From NCBI RefSeq assembly GCF_008107725.1, contig NZ_VIRN01000061.1, forward strand, positions 248,001 through 312,000: a DNA stretch of 64,000 bases, in the 5' to 3' direction. A program made the position numbers and the translations under genes. Each line of letters begins with the position of its first letter. Position 1 is the first letter of the stretch. The stretch comes from Marinobacter sp. BW6 (GTDB taxonomy: Bacteria; Pseudomonadota; Gammaproteobacteria; Pseudomonadales; Oleiphilaceae). Below are positions 17,971-25,891 of this stretch, piece after piece. The notes below the pieces were generated by a model that saw only the letters and a program-made list of their open reading frames with translations, was not told the origin of the DNA and did no database searches.

Positions 17971-18966
17971 TCAGCCCAAATTCTTCTTCACAAACTTCTG
18001 GATCTCACCCACGATCCCGCTGCGGAATGCCAGAACGGTGAGCACGAAGATGCCACCAAGAATCGGATCCACCCAATCACGCAGCGCACCCTGAGACAGC
18101 TGGTACTCGATATTCACCACAAAGGTGGCGCCGACCACCGGGCCGAGCAGTGTTCCCATACCGCCCACCAGAGTCATCAGGATAACCTCGCCCGACATAT
18201 GCCAGTGGGCATCGTTCAGGGAGGCCAACTGGAAGACTACGGACTTCATTGAGCCGGCAAGCCCTGCCAGTGCTGCTGAAATCACGAATGCCAACACCTT
18301 GTAGCGGTCCACGTTGTAACCCAGGGAGACGGCACGGGGTTCGTTCTGCTTGATGGCCTTCAGCACCTGGCCGAACGGACTACCGACAATACGCTGCACC
18401 AACAGGTAGCAGGCGATGAACACCGCCAGAACAAAGTAATACATGTTCAGGTTGTCTTCGAGATTGATGAAGCCCAACAACTCGCCGCGGGGAATGCCGT
18501 GCATACCGTCTTCACCGCCCGTGAACTCGGACTGGACGAAGAAGAAGAAGACAAGCTGCGCAAGCGCCAGGGTGACCATCGCGAAGTAGATGCCTTGGCG
18601 ACGAATTGACAGCAAGGCAAAGCCTGTGCCGAGCACCGTGGCCGCCAGTGTACCGGCGATGATGCCCATCTCCGTGCTGAGCCCGCTGTAATTACTGAGC
18701 AGGTACCCGGTGGTATAGCCACCTGTGGCCAGGAAAGCTGCATGGCCGAATGACAGCAGGCCGGTGAACCCGAACAAGAGGTTGAACGCCACCGCAAAAA
18801 GCGCGAAACACAGGATCTTCATCAGGAAGACCGGATAGATCATGAACGGTGCAGCGAGCAGAATGAGCAGCAGCACACCATTCAGAATCAGTTTCTTTCG
18901 GTCCTGAGCAGCCTGTTCCTGAACGATAGCCTTGTGAATGTCGGCGGAATTGACTGGCTGATTCAT
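17971..18966 (-). CDS. livM: Branched-chain amino acid-type ABC transporter permease LivM
   Basis: A 331-residue permease with a cytoplasmic N-terminal extension and about eight to ten transmembrane helices. The LivM hallmark FGFTGLLSFGHAAF and the ATPase-contact region AIKQNEPRAVSLGYNV are clear. It is the last gene of the livGFKHM operon, 2 nt after livH. Systems of this class import leucine/isoleucine/valine but also urea, amides or short organic acids, so the name denotes the family rather than a proven substrate. Confidence 0.88.
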   Translation of the reverse strand: MNQPVNSADIHKAIVQEQAAQDRKKLILNGVLLLILLAAPFMIYPVFLMKILCFALFAVAFNLLFGFTGLLSFGHAAFLATGGYTTGYLLSNYSGLSTEMGIIAGTLAATVLGTGFALLSIRRQGIYFAMVTLALAQLVFFFFVQSEFTGGEDGMHGIPRGELLGFINLEDNLNMYYFVLAVFIACYLLVQRIVGSPFGQVLKAIKQNEPRAVSLGYNVDRYKVLAFVISAALAGLAGSMKSVVFQLASLNDAHWHMSGEVILMTLVGGMGTLLGPVVGATFVVNIEYQLSQGALRDWVDPILGGIFVLTVLAFRSGIVGEIQKFVKKNLG

Positions 18967-18968
18967 GT

Positions 18969-19856
18969 TTATGCCTCCTTACCGAACAAGCCACTGGGCC
19001 GGAACATCAGAACCAGAACCATGACGAGGAAGATGACCGCCGAGGACGCCGGCGGGTAGAAGGTTTTGGTGAGCCCTTCAATTACACCCATGAGAATACC
19101 GGTGATAATGGCGCCGCCGATGGAGCCCATGCCGCCGATAACCACCACTGCAAACACAGTAATCAGGGTGGCCGAACCCATGACCGGTGTTACTGAATAG
19201 ATCGGCGCGGCCAGAACACCGGCGAACGCCGCCAATGCCACACCAAACCCGTAGGTCAGGCTGATCAGCAGGGGCACGTTAATGCCAAAACCCTGCATTA
19301 ACTCGGAATCCTCGGTGCCGGCCCGCAGGTACGCCCCCAGCTTGGTTTTTTCAATCACGAACCAAGTTGCAAAGCAGACCACCAGTGCCGCTACGATGAC
19401 CCACGCCCGGTAATACGGCATGAACATGAAGCCGAGGTTTACGCCGCCCTTGAACACGTCCGGCATGGTGTAACGAAGGCCGGAAACCCCGAACCAGTTC
19501 ACCAGTACACCCGAGATGATCAGCGCGACACCGAACGTCAGCAGCAGGCTGTAAATGTGATCCTGCCCCGCGATACGACGCAGCAGAAAATATTCAATGG
19601 CGACACCGAAGGCACCAACCAGAAGTGGCGCTAACAATAAGGCGGCCCAGTAGTTCACGCCCAGATAGTCGAACATCAGGACGGTGGCCATAGCACCGAG
19701 CATATACATGGCGCCATGGGCGAAATTGATGATCTTCAGCAGGCCGAAGATGACCGCGAGCCCAAGGCTCAGAAGGGCGTAAAAGGCGCCGTTGATTATT
19801 CCGATCAGGAGCTGGCCGGATAGCACAGCTAAAGGGACGCCGAAAATCATGGACAT
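18969..19856 (-). CDS. livH: Branched-chain amino acid-type ABC transporter permease LivH
   Basis: A 295-residue permease with about eight helices. The family segments GIINGAFYALLSLGLAVIFG, KIINFAHGAMYMLGA and the ATPase-coupling loop TEDSELMQGFGINV are visible. A GGAG ribosome site stands 8 nt before ATG 19856; ATG 19850 is an alternative. It lies downstream of livK after a 106-nt gap containing a long hairpin, and is followed 2 nt later by livM. Confidence 0.88.
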   Translation of the reverse strand: MSMIFGVPLAVLSGQLLIGIINGAFYALLSLGLAVIFGLLKIINFAHGAMYMLGAMATVLMFDYLGVNYWAALLLAPLLVGAFGVAIEYFLLRRIAGQDHIYSLLLTFGVALIISGVLVNWFGVSGLRYTMPDVFKGGVNLGFMFMPYYRAWVIVAALVVCFATWFVIEKTKLGAYLRAGTEDSELMQGFGINVPLLISLTYGFGVALAAFAGVLAAPIYSVTPVMGSATLITVFAVVVIGGMGSIGGAIITGILMGVIEGLTKTFYPPASSAVIFLVMVLVLMFRPSGLFGKEA

Positions 19857-19907
19857 TGGGCTAACTCCAGAAGCAGCACAGGGATTGTTTTTTGGCTTTG
19901 TTCTTTT

Positions 19908-19956
19908 CCGTTTTCATGGGTTCGCCCTGCCCTGTTGCAGGACGAACCCAAAACGG
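19908..19956 (-). terminator. Long hairpin between livK and livH (attenuator/processing candidate)
   Basis: An imperfect inverted repeat: outer arms CCGTTTT/AAAACGG, inner arms GGGTTCG/CGAACCC, and a further GTCCTG/CAGGGC pairing near the loop, interrupted by a 3-nt bulge. It lies directly after the binding-protein stop and before the permease gene. It has no strict T-run, so a partial terminator or 3'-end stabiliser that keeps livK in excess is more likely than a full stop. Confidence 0.55.
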
Positions 19957-19962
19957 TCGCTT

Positions 19963-21174
19963 TTAGTTATTGACCAGCTTGCACTTGCTCTCGGAGAGCG
20001 GACGGTAGGACTCTTCGGCCGGGATGGTCCGCAGGATCTTGTACAGATCCCACTCGTTCTTGGACTCGGCCGGGGTCTTCACCTCCGCCAGGTACATATC
20101 ATGCACCATGCGGCCATCAACACGGATCTTGCCGTTCTTGGCAAACATGTCGTTGATCGGGGTATCCATCATCTGCTTACGGACAGTCTGGGCATCGTCA
20201 GAACCGGTCGCTTCAACGGCTTTCAGGTACTGCATGGCACTTGAGTAGATACCTGCATGAACCATGGTCGGACGAACACCGGTTTCTTCCATGAAGCGAT
20301 CAGACCATTCGCGGGTATCGTCGTTCATATCCCAGTACCAACCGGTGGTCAGCTGGATGCCCTGAGCGGTTTCGGCGCCCAACGCGTGAACGTCGGTCAG
20401 GAACAGCAGCAGCGCTGCCAGAGTCTGACCGGACTGGGTTACACCGAACTCACTGGCGGTGGTGATGGCGTTGGTGGTATCGGCGCCTGCGTTTGCCAGA
20501 CCGATAACATCAGCACCGGAAGCCTGTGCCTGCAGAATAAAGGATGAGAAATCCTGGGTCGGGAACGGATGACGTACAGCGCCGACAATTTCACCGCCGT
20601 TCGCTTCAACAACGCGTGTTACATCGCCTTCCAGTGCATGGCCGAAAGCGTAATCGGCAGTCAGCATGTACCAGGTTTTGCCACCTTCTTTTACAACCGC
20701 ACTGGCAGTGCCGTTAGCCAACGGGTAGGTGTCGTAAACATAGTGGATGTGGTTGGGGGTACAGTGCTCGTTGGTGATGCTGGAAGCCGCTGAACCGGAG
20801 ATGATACCGAGGCGATCGTTTTCTTCCAGGATCTTGCTCACGGCGATGGAAACAGAGGAAGCCACCATACCGGCTACGAGGTCTACATCCTCGTTCTCAA
20901 CCCAGCGACGAACGGTGCTGGAGGAGGTATCCGGGCTGTTACGGTCATCGGCACTGACCACTTCGATCTTGGCACCGTTTACCTGCCCGCCAAAATCGGC
21001 GATGGCCATTTCCAGGGCCTTCAGGCCATTTGGTCCTGCCAGGTCACGGTAGGTGCCGGACATGTCCGCCAGATAACCGATCTTGACCGTATCGTTGGAA
21101 ATGGCCGCCTGGGCTCCGCTTGCCATCATGGCTGATGCAACGGCTGATGTCAGAAGCTTTTTCATCATTGTCAT
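19963..21174 (-). CDS. livK: Liv-type ABC transporter, periplasmic binding protein
   Basis: A 403-residue periplasmic receptor. The signal peptide MKKLLTSAVASAMMASGAQA is followed by AISNDTVKIGYLADMSGTYRDL, the usual type I binding-protein start. Two alpha/beta lobes follow (AKIEVVSADDRNSPD, GSAASSITNEHCTPN). Two near-start Met residues (21174 and 21165/21168) are possible. The Peripla_BP_6 features with an acyl-CoA synthetase operon upstream suggest the ligand may be a short-chain carboxylate or aromatic acid as well as an amino acid. It sits between livF and livH. Confidence 0.85.
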   Translation of the reverse strand: MTMMKKLLTSAVASAMMASGAQAAISNDTVKIGYLADMSGTYRDLAGPNGLKALEMAIADFGGQVNGAKIEVVSADDRNSPDTSSSTVRRWVENEDVDLVAGMVASSVSIAVSKILEENDRLGIISGSAASSITNEHCTPNHIHYVYDTYPLANGTASAVVKEGGKTWYMLTADYAFGHALEGDVTRVVEANGGEIVGAVRHPFPTQDFSSFILQAQASGADVIGLANAGADTTNAITTASEFGVTQSGQTLAALLLFLTDVHALGAETAQGIQLTTGWYWDMNDDTREWSDRFMEETGVRPTMVHAGIYSSAMQYLKAVEATGSDDAQTVRKQMMDTPINDMFAKNGKIRVDGRMVHDMYLAEVKTPAESKNEWDLYKILRTIPAEESYRPLSESKCKLVNN

Positions 21175-21246
21175 TGTTGTATCTCCGCTACTGTCTTGCG
21201 TTGGTTCGGGTTGTTATTACTTTTCTTGCTTTCGTCCTATCCGGGA

Positions 21247-21969
21247 TCAGACCCCCAAATAGCCATCCAGCACCGACTGCTTTGCACTCAGTTCGTTGGC
21301 GCTGACTTCTTCCACAATCTGACCGTGCTCAACAACGTAATGACGGTCGGCTAACGGTGCTGCGAAGTGGAAATTCTGTTCGACCAGGACAATGGTCAGA
21401 CCCTTGTTTTTCAGGGCAATGAGGACCTCTCCCAGCTTTTCTACAATAACCGGCGCCAGGCCCTCGGTGATCTCGTCCAGCAACAGCATATTGGCGCCGG
21501 TGCGCAGGATGCGCGCCATGGCCAGCATCTGCTGCTCGCCACCCGACAGCTTGGTGCCCTGGCTGAAGCGACGTTCATAGAGATTGGGGAACATGTTGTA
21601 GATTTCTTCCAGACTCATGCCGCCGCTTCGCACGACCGGTGGTAGTGTCAGGTTTTCCTGAACACTGAGTGAGGAAAAAATGCCCCGATGTTCGGGGCAA
21701 TACCCGACACCCAACCTGGCAATGTGGTGAGGCGCACACGACATGGTCTCCTCACCGTTAATCATGATGGAGCCGGTTCGACGGCCAACCATATTCATGA
21801 TGGCTTTGAGGGTTGTGCTCCGGCCTGCGCCATTGCGGCCCAGCAAAGTCACCAGTTCCCCGCGGTTCACCACCAGGTCGATGCCGTGAAGAATATGGGA
21901 TTCGCCGTAGAAGGCGTGCAGCCCAGAGAGACGGAGCTGCTCGTACTCGCGATTGGAATTCGTGCTCAT
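21247..21969 (-). CDS. livF: Liv-type ABC transporter ATPase LivF, Walker A Lys replaced by Arg
   Basis: A 240-residue ATPase with signature KLSGGEQQML, Walker B MLLLDEITEGLAP and H-loop VLVEQNFHF. The Walker A loop reads GRNGAGRSTT: position 50, normally the phosphate-binding Lys, is Arg (codon CGG on the coding strand, 21820-21822). All other motifs are intact. In a heterodimer with LivG, which has a normal Walker A, one altered site may be tolerated. Its start overlaps the livG stop by 4 nt. Confidence 0.88.
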   Translation of the reverse strand: MSTNSNREYEQLRLSGLHAFYGESHILHGIDLVVNRGELVTLLGRNGAGRSTTLKAIMNMVGRRTGSIMINGEETMSCAPHHIARLGVGYCPEHRGIFSSLSVQENLTLPPVVRSGGMSLEEIYNMFPNLYERRFSQGTKLSGGEQQMLAMARILRTGANMLLLDEITEGLAPVIVEKLGEVLIALKNKGLTIVLVEQNFHFAAPLADRHYVVEHGQIVEEVSANELSAKQSVLDGYLGV

Positions 21970-22769
21970 TGGGCTGCCTCCGCCTGATCACTGTCGGCGG
22001 TGGTTCCGCGCTCTCCACTACCAGCGCTACCCATATAGACCTCGCGAACCCGTGGATCGGCGGACACCGCAGCGTAGTCGCCTTCAGTCAGAACGGCGCC
22101 CTGGGCCAGGACGGTGATGCGATCACACAGTTTGCTGACCACGCTGAGGTTGTGTTCAACCATCAGCACGGTTCGTCCCTCGGCGGCCTTGCGAACCAGT
22201 TCCACAACGCGATCAACATCTTCCGAACCCATGCCCTGAGTCGGCTCGTCCAGCAAAAGGAGTTGGGGTTCCATGGCAAGTGTGGTCGCCAGTTCCAGCG
22301 CCCGTTTGCGCCCGTAAGCCAACTCAACGGTGGTGGTGTTGGCGAACTCAGCCAGACCCACGGCATCCAGAAGCTCCATGCTGCGCTGGTTGAGCTTGTG
22401 CAGGGAATTACCGGATTTCCAGAAACTGAATGAGTTTCCCTCAAACGTCTGCAGGGCGACCCGGATATTCTCCAGCGCGGTCATATGCGGGAAAACGGCC
22501 GAAATCTGAAACGAGCGGACAATCCCCTGGCGGGCGATGGCGGCGGACTTCATGGTGGTGATGTCCTGACCCTTGAACAGGATATGGCCACGGGTCGGGA
22601 TCAGGAATTTGGTGAGCAGATTGAAGACCGTGGTCTTGCCGGCACCATTGGGGCCGATCAGGGCGTGAATATGGCCTTTCTGAACCTTCAGGTTCACGTC
22701 GTCGACCGCAACAAAGCCCTTGAATTCTTTGACAAGGTTACGGGTCTCCAGAACGAACTGTTCACTCAT
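21966..22769 (-). CDS. livG: Liv-type ABC transporter ATPase LivG
   Basis: A 267-residue ATPase with intact Walker A GPNGAGKTTVFN, Walker B LLLLDEPTQGM, and H-loop MVEHNLSVV. The usual LivG signature is somewhat altered: VELAYGRKRALELA replaces a canonical LSxGQ, a form often seen in this family. The C-terminal VYMGSAGSG region follows the family's YLG pattern. It is the first gene of livGFKHM, with a candidate palindromic operator about 54 nt upstream. Confidence 0.88.
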   Translation of the reverse strand: MSEQFVLETRNLVKEFKGFVAVDDVNLKVQKGHIHALIGPNGAGKTTVFNLLTKFLIPTRGHILFKGQDITTMKSAAIARQGIVRSFQISAVFPHMTALENIRVALQTFEGNSFSFWKSGNSLHKLNQRSMELLDAVGLAEFANTTTVELAYGRKRALELATTLAMEPQLLLLDEPTQGMGSEDVDRVVELVRKAAEGRTVLMVEHNLSVVSKLCDRITVLAQGAVLTEGDYAAVSADPRVREVYMGSAGSGERGTTADSDQAEAAQ

Positions 22770-22822
22770 GAGCCAATCTACCTTTGTTATTTTTGTGCGT
22801 TTTATCTGTCTACCAGATTAGA

Positions 22823-22844
22823 TTGACGTATACGTAAACGTCAA
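22823..22844. promoter_or_regulatory. Palindromic operator candidate upstream of livG
   Basis: A 22-bp palindrome with arms TTGACGT and ACGTCAA separated by 8 nt (ATACGTAA). It overlaps the expected promoter of livGFKHM and begins 4 nt beyond the end of the hydrolase gene. It shares the core ACGTAAAnGTnAAC with a site upstream of the acyl-CoA synthetase gene. The pattern is reminiscent of operators of MerR-type LiuR or TetR-type acyl-CoA-responsive regulators; the regulator itself is not in the window. Confidence 0.6.
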
Positions 22845-22847
22845 CAC

Positions 22848-23651
22848 TTAATTGCAGTTTTTAAGTACACACTCGCTACGCAAAAAGTCGTATAGAAGGT
22901 CTACTACCTGATCCTGCTTTTCCAGGTGGGGGGAGTGCCCGGCGTCCTCTAGAGAGACCCCGCGGGCGTTTTGCCCGATACCTGCAACAATGTCCGTCAC
23001 CTGCTCAGGCACCCCGTATTCGTCGCTCTCCCCCTGAATGATAATAGTCGGACATTCGATCGCCGCCAGCCAGCGAGTGAAATCCATCGCCGCATGAAAC
23101 CCTTCATCTCGCCAGACTGTCTGCCAGGCATTAAAAAGGTCGTCGGTCCGGTTGCCGTGATAGCGGGCCAGGCGATCCCGGATATCCGTCTCCCGATAGC
23201 GAACGGCCATCTCCTCTATGCCCGCCAGAGTGAGATGATCCGCGTAGATATGCGCTGCCATGGTCGCCAGCGCCTTCACACGACCACCCATGGCACCTGC
23301 AGCCACAAGCGCAATGGAACCGCCGTCGCTGTGCCCTATCAGCACAACATCTCTGATCTCGAGCTTATCGAGCAACCGGGGCAACCATTGATGACCGGCA
23401 ACCTCAAGGTAGTCGTATGGGCGCGGGAGCTCTTCGTCAGAAGAATGGCCGTAGCCCTGACGGTTGTAGATCAGCGCATCGCAGCCGGTGGCTTTCGCCA
23501 GCTTTTCCGGGAACTTCCGCCACAGGGCAATGCTGCCAAGGGATTCATGCAGGAAAACCAGTACCGGCCCTTTCGGCTCCTCGTGCTGTATCCGCCTGAC
23601 TTCCAGCTCAATACCATCACCCACCGGCACCATCATGTCACGAATCTGCAT
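22848..23651 (-). CDS. Alpha/beta hydrolase
   Basis: A 267-residue serine hydrolase fold. The nucleophile elbow GHSDGG places Ser108; Asp210 in GESDEYG and His239 in AGHSPH complete the triad. The oxyanion region is FLHESLGS. There is no signal peptide, so it is cytoplasmic. It begins 4 nt after the thioesterase stop in the acyl-CoA synthetase operon, so it probably hydrolyses an ester or C-C bond of the compound metabolised by this pathway. The substrate cannot be named. Confidence 0.85.
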   Translation of the reverse strand: MQIRDMMVPVGDGIELEVRRIQHEEPKGPVLVFLHESLGSIALWRKFPEKLAKATGCDALIYNRQGYGHSSDEELPRPYDYLEVAGHQWLPRLLDKLEIRDVVLIGHSDGGSIALVAAGAMGGRVKALATMAAHIYADHLTLAGIEEMAVRYRETDIRDRLARYHGNRTDDLFNAWQTVWRDEGFHAAMDFTRWLAAIECPTIIIQGESDEYGVPEQVTDIVAGIGQNARGVSLEDAGHSPHLEKQDQVVDLLYDFLRSECVLKNCN

Positions 23652-23655
23652 GGCG

Positions 23656-24072
23656 TTACCGGCTTGGAGGGATTGAGTATGTCATCGTGGAATGGGCCAC
23701 AGGGTCTTCAGCGCCTTCGGAATAGACGAACACCTCACCCACACCCATCGTACGACCAACTTTCAGCATGGTGGCACGGGCCCAGATGGGCTGATGGGCC
23801 ACCGGCTTGCGGAGGAAATTGATATTGAGGTTGGTGGTTACCGCCAGCGGCACCAGACCGATCTTGCTCAGCAGCGCCGCGTACAGGGTGACGTCCGCCA
23901 GCCCCATCATGGCCGGCCCGGAGACGGTTCCCCCGGGCCTGAGATGCGCCTCATCCACGTCCAGCTTCATTTCCGCCCAGCCATCCCCGAGCTTCTGCAG
24001 GGTGCCGTAGGCTTCCCCCTGCGGAAACTGTTCATCAAGGAAAGCCTGCAGCTCTTCAAACGTAATGATCAT
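23656..24072 (-). CDS. PaaI/YbgC-type hotdog thioesterase
   Basis: A 138-residue hotdog-fold protein. The central helix and strand region HLRPGGTVSGPAMMGLADVTLYAAL carries the acidic residue (Asp in LADVT) typical of PaaI-like acyl-CoA thioesterases. NLNINFLRKPV follows as in the family. It overlaps the acyl-CoA synthetase stop by 4 nt (ATGA). It likely releases stalled acyl-CoA or acts on a pathway intermediate. Confidence 0.85.
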   Translation of the reverse strand: MIITFEELQAFLDEQFPQGEAYGTLQKLGDGWAEMKLDVDEAHLRPGGTVSGPAMMGLADVTLYAALLSKIGLVPLAVTTNLNINFLRKPVAHQPIWARATMLKVGRTMGVGEVFVYSEGAEDPVAHSTMTYSIPPSR

Positions 24073-25718
24073 GCGCCGGTTTCTTCCTTGGCCTGATTAC
24101 GCAGAACGAACCGCTGGATTTTTCCACTGGGTGTCTTGGGCAGCTCATCAACAAGCTCGATTTCCCGCGGGAAGGCGTGGGTAGAGAGTCTGCGACGCAC
24201 CAGTTCCTGAAGTTCATCTTTCAGGGCCTGCTCGTCTCCAAGAGCGTAATCGCCCTTGATCACCACATAAGCTTTGATGATGGAACCGCGCTTTTCATCC
24301 GGCTTGCCGACAACACCTGATTCCGCCACCGCGGCATGCTCGAGCAGCGTGCTCTCGACGTCTGCCGGGCCCACCCGGTAGCCGGCCGTGGTGATAATGT
24401 CATCATCCCGGCCACTGAAGGAGAAGTTGCCATTGCCGTGGTTGATAACCATATCGCCGGTAAGGTAATAGCCGTTCACGAACGGGTCCTTTTCACCCCA
24501 GGTGTAACCGTCAAAGTGGAAAAGCGGGGAGGCGCTCACATCGACAGCCAGCTGGCCGACCTCGCCCTCGCCTACCACCTCGTTTTTCTCGTTCAGGGCG
24601 ACAACCTTATGACCAGGGGAAGCGAAGCCCATGGACCCTTCGCGAACCGGATGCTCGAGACCGTGGAAGTTGCAGCAGGTCATCCCGGTTTCGGTCTGGC
24701 CGTAGTGGTCTTTCACCGGGCAGAAGTGACGGTTGCGAATCCAGTTCACCACTTCCGGGTTCAGAGGTTCGCCGGCACTGCTGGCGACCCGTAGACCGAG
24801 GTTCTCGCCTTCCGGCAGCACGTGATCGTTGGCCTTCAGCAGGCGGTACGCCGTGGGCGCCGCCGCCAGGTTGGTGATCTTGTACTTCCGGATCATGTCG
24901 TAGGTGGATTCCGGGGTAAAACCACCCGGGTTGAAGTGTGTCGCGTGGCCCATCAGCAGAGGCCCAACCACGGCATAGTAGAGCCCGTAAGCCCAACCGG
25001 GATCGGCTACGTTCCAGAACTTGTCGCCGTCCTGCAGATCGATGGCGTACTTCATGTAGACATAGAACGCCAACAGCGCCTTGGCGGGAACGGCAACGCC
25101 CTTGGATTTACCCACGGTTCCGGAGGTGAACATCTGAAGGAACGGATCGTCGCCGGTGATCATGACAGGCTCAAACTCGCTGGACTGGGCCGCGAGGGTT
25201 TCCTGGAAGTCGGGTATGTCTGCACCAATCTCACTGGCGTTGACACCAACAACCGGCGGACACACTTTCACGTCGTTCAACTTGGGATAGTTTTCCGGAT
25301 TGGTCACCACCAGCTTGGTGCTGGCCCGCTCAAAACGGTATTCAATCGCCCCGGAACCAAAGGCCGTGAACAAGGGTTGATACACGGCGCCGGCGCGCAG
25401 GGTACCTGCGATAACGATTAGAAGCTCCGGCGTGCGCGGCAGGAGTGCAGCCACCCTGTCGCCCTTCCCGATGCCCTTGGATTTCAGATAATTGGCGAAA
25501 CGCGCAGAGGCCTCTTTCAGCTCGGCGAAGGTCAGAGTGCCGTCACCGCCATCCTCTGTTTCGTAGTAAAGAGCAACCCGACTGGGATCATCCGCCCATT
25601 TGTCGCAGATTTCGTGGCACACGTTGAGCCCGCTATCCAGACGTCCATCCAGGATGTCCGCTTCCAGAGCAGCAGGATCGAAGTTGTTGTAAACGTCGGT
25701 ATATTCCGGAAGGCTCAT
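24069..25718 (-). CDS. AMP-dependent acyl-CoA synthetase
   Basis: A 549-residue adenylate-forming ligase that activates a carboxylic acid to its CoA thioester. The phosphate loop is TSGTVGKSKGV, where the usual Pro before KG is Ser. The later motifs YGQTETG and TGDMV, and the C-terminal catalytic Lys in TPSGKIQRFVLR, are intact. The region FWNVADPGWAYGLYYAVVGPL resembles acetyl-/medium-chain-type ligases. ATG 25718 has an AGGAG ribosome site and is preferred over TTG 25724. It heads the operon with the thioesterase and hydrolase, and an operator-like sequence lies upstream. The acid may be imported by the adjacent Liv-type transporter (inference). Confidence 0.88.
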   Translation of the reverse strand: MSLPEYTDVYNNFDPAALEADILDGRLDSGLNVCHEICDKWADDPSRVALYYETEDGGDGTLTFAELKEASARFANYLKSKGIGKGDRVAALLPRTPELLIVIAGTLRAGAVYQPLFTAFGSGAIEYRFERASTKLVVTNPENYPKLNDVKVCPPVVGVNASEIGADIPDFQETLAAQSSEFEPVMITGDDPFLQMFTSGTVGKSKGVAVPAKALLAFYVYMKYAIDLQDGDKFWNVADPGWAYGLYYAVVGPLLMGHATHFNPGGFTPESTYDMIRKYKITNLAAAPTAYRLLKANDHVLPEGENLGLRVASSAGEPLNPEVVNWIRNRHFCPVKDHYGQTETGMTCCNFHGLEHPVREGSMGFASPGHKVVALNEKNEVVGEGEVGQLAVDVSASPLFHFDGYTWGEKDPFVNGYYLTGDMVINHGNGNFSFSGRDDDIITTAGYRVGPADVESTLLEHAAVAESGVVGKPDEKRGSIIKAYVVIKGDYALGDEQALKDELQELVRRRLSTHAFPREIELVDELPKTPSGKIQRFVLRNQAKEETGA

Positions 25719-25777
25719 TCTCAACTCCTGTTGTTTTTATCATTGAAAGCACGGATCAAGGTTTAGCACAGGCTTCA

Positions 25778-25795
25778 CTTTACGTAAAGGTAAAC
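25778..25795. promoter_or_regulatory. Operator candidate upstream of the acyl-CoA synthetase operon
   Basis: CTTTACGTAAAGGTAAAC lies about 60 nt before the synthetase start. It contains the palindrome TTTACGTAAA and matches the livG-upstream site over ACGTAAAnGTnAAC. A shared regulator for the two operons is inferred. Confidence 0.55.
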
Positions 25796-25891
25796 TTTAG
25801 ACCAAAAAGGAAGAAATCTGCCTGGTTTTATGAGGAGGGAAAACGGGCGCAGCAGGCATGCCGCGCCCGATAAAGGGATCGAGAGAGGAAC

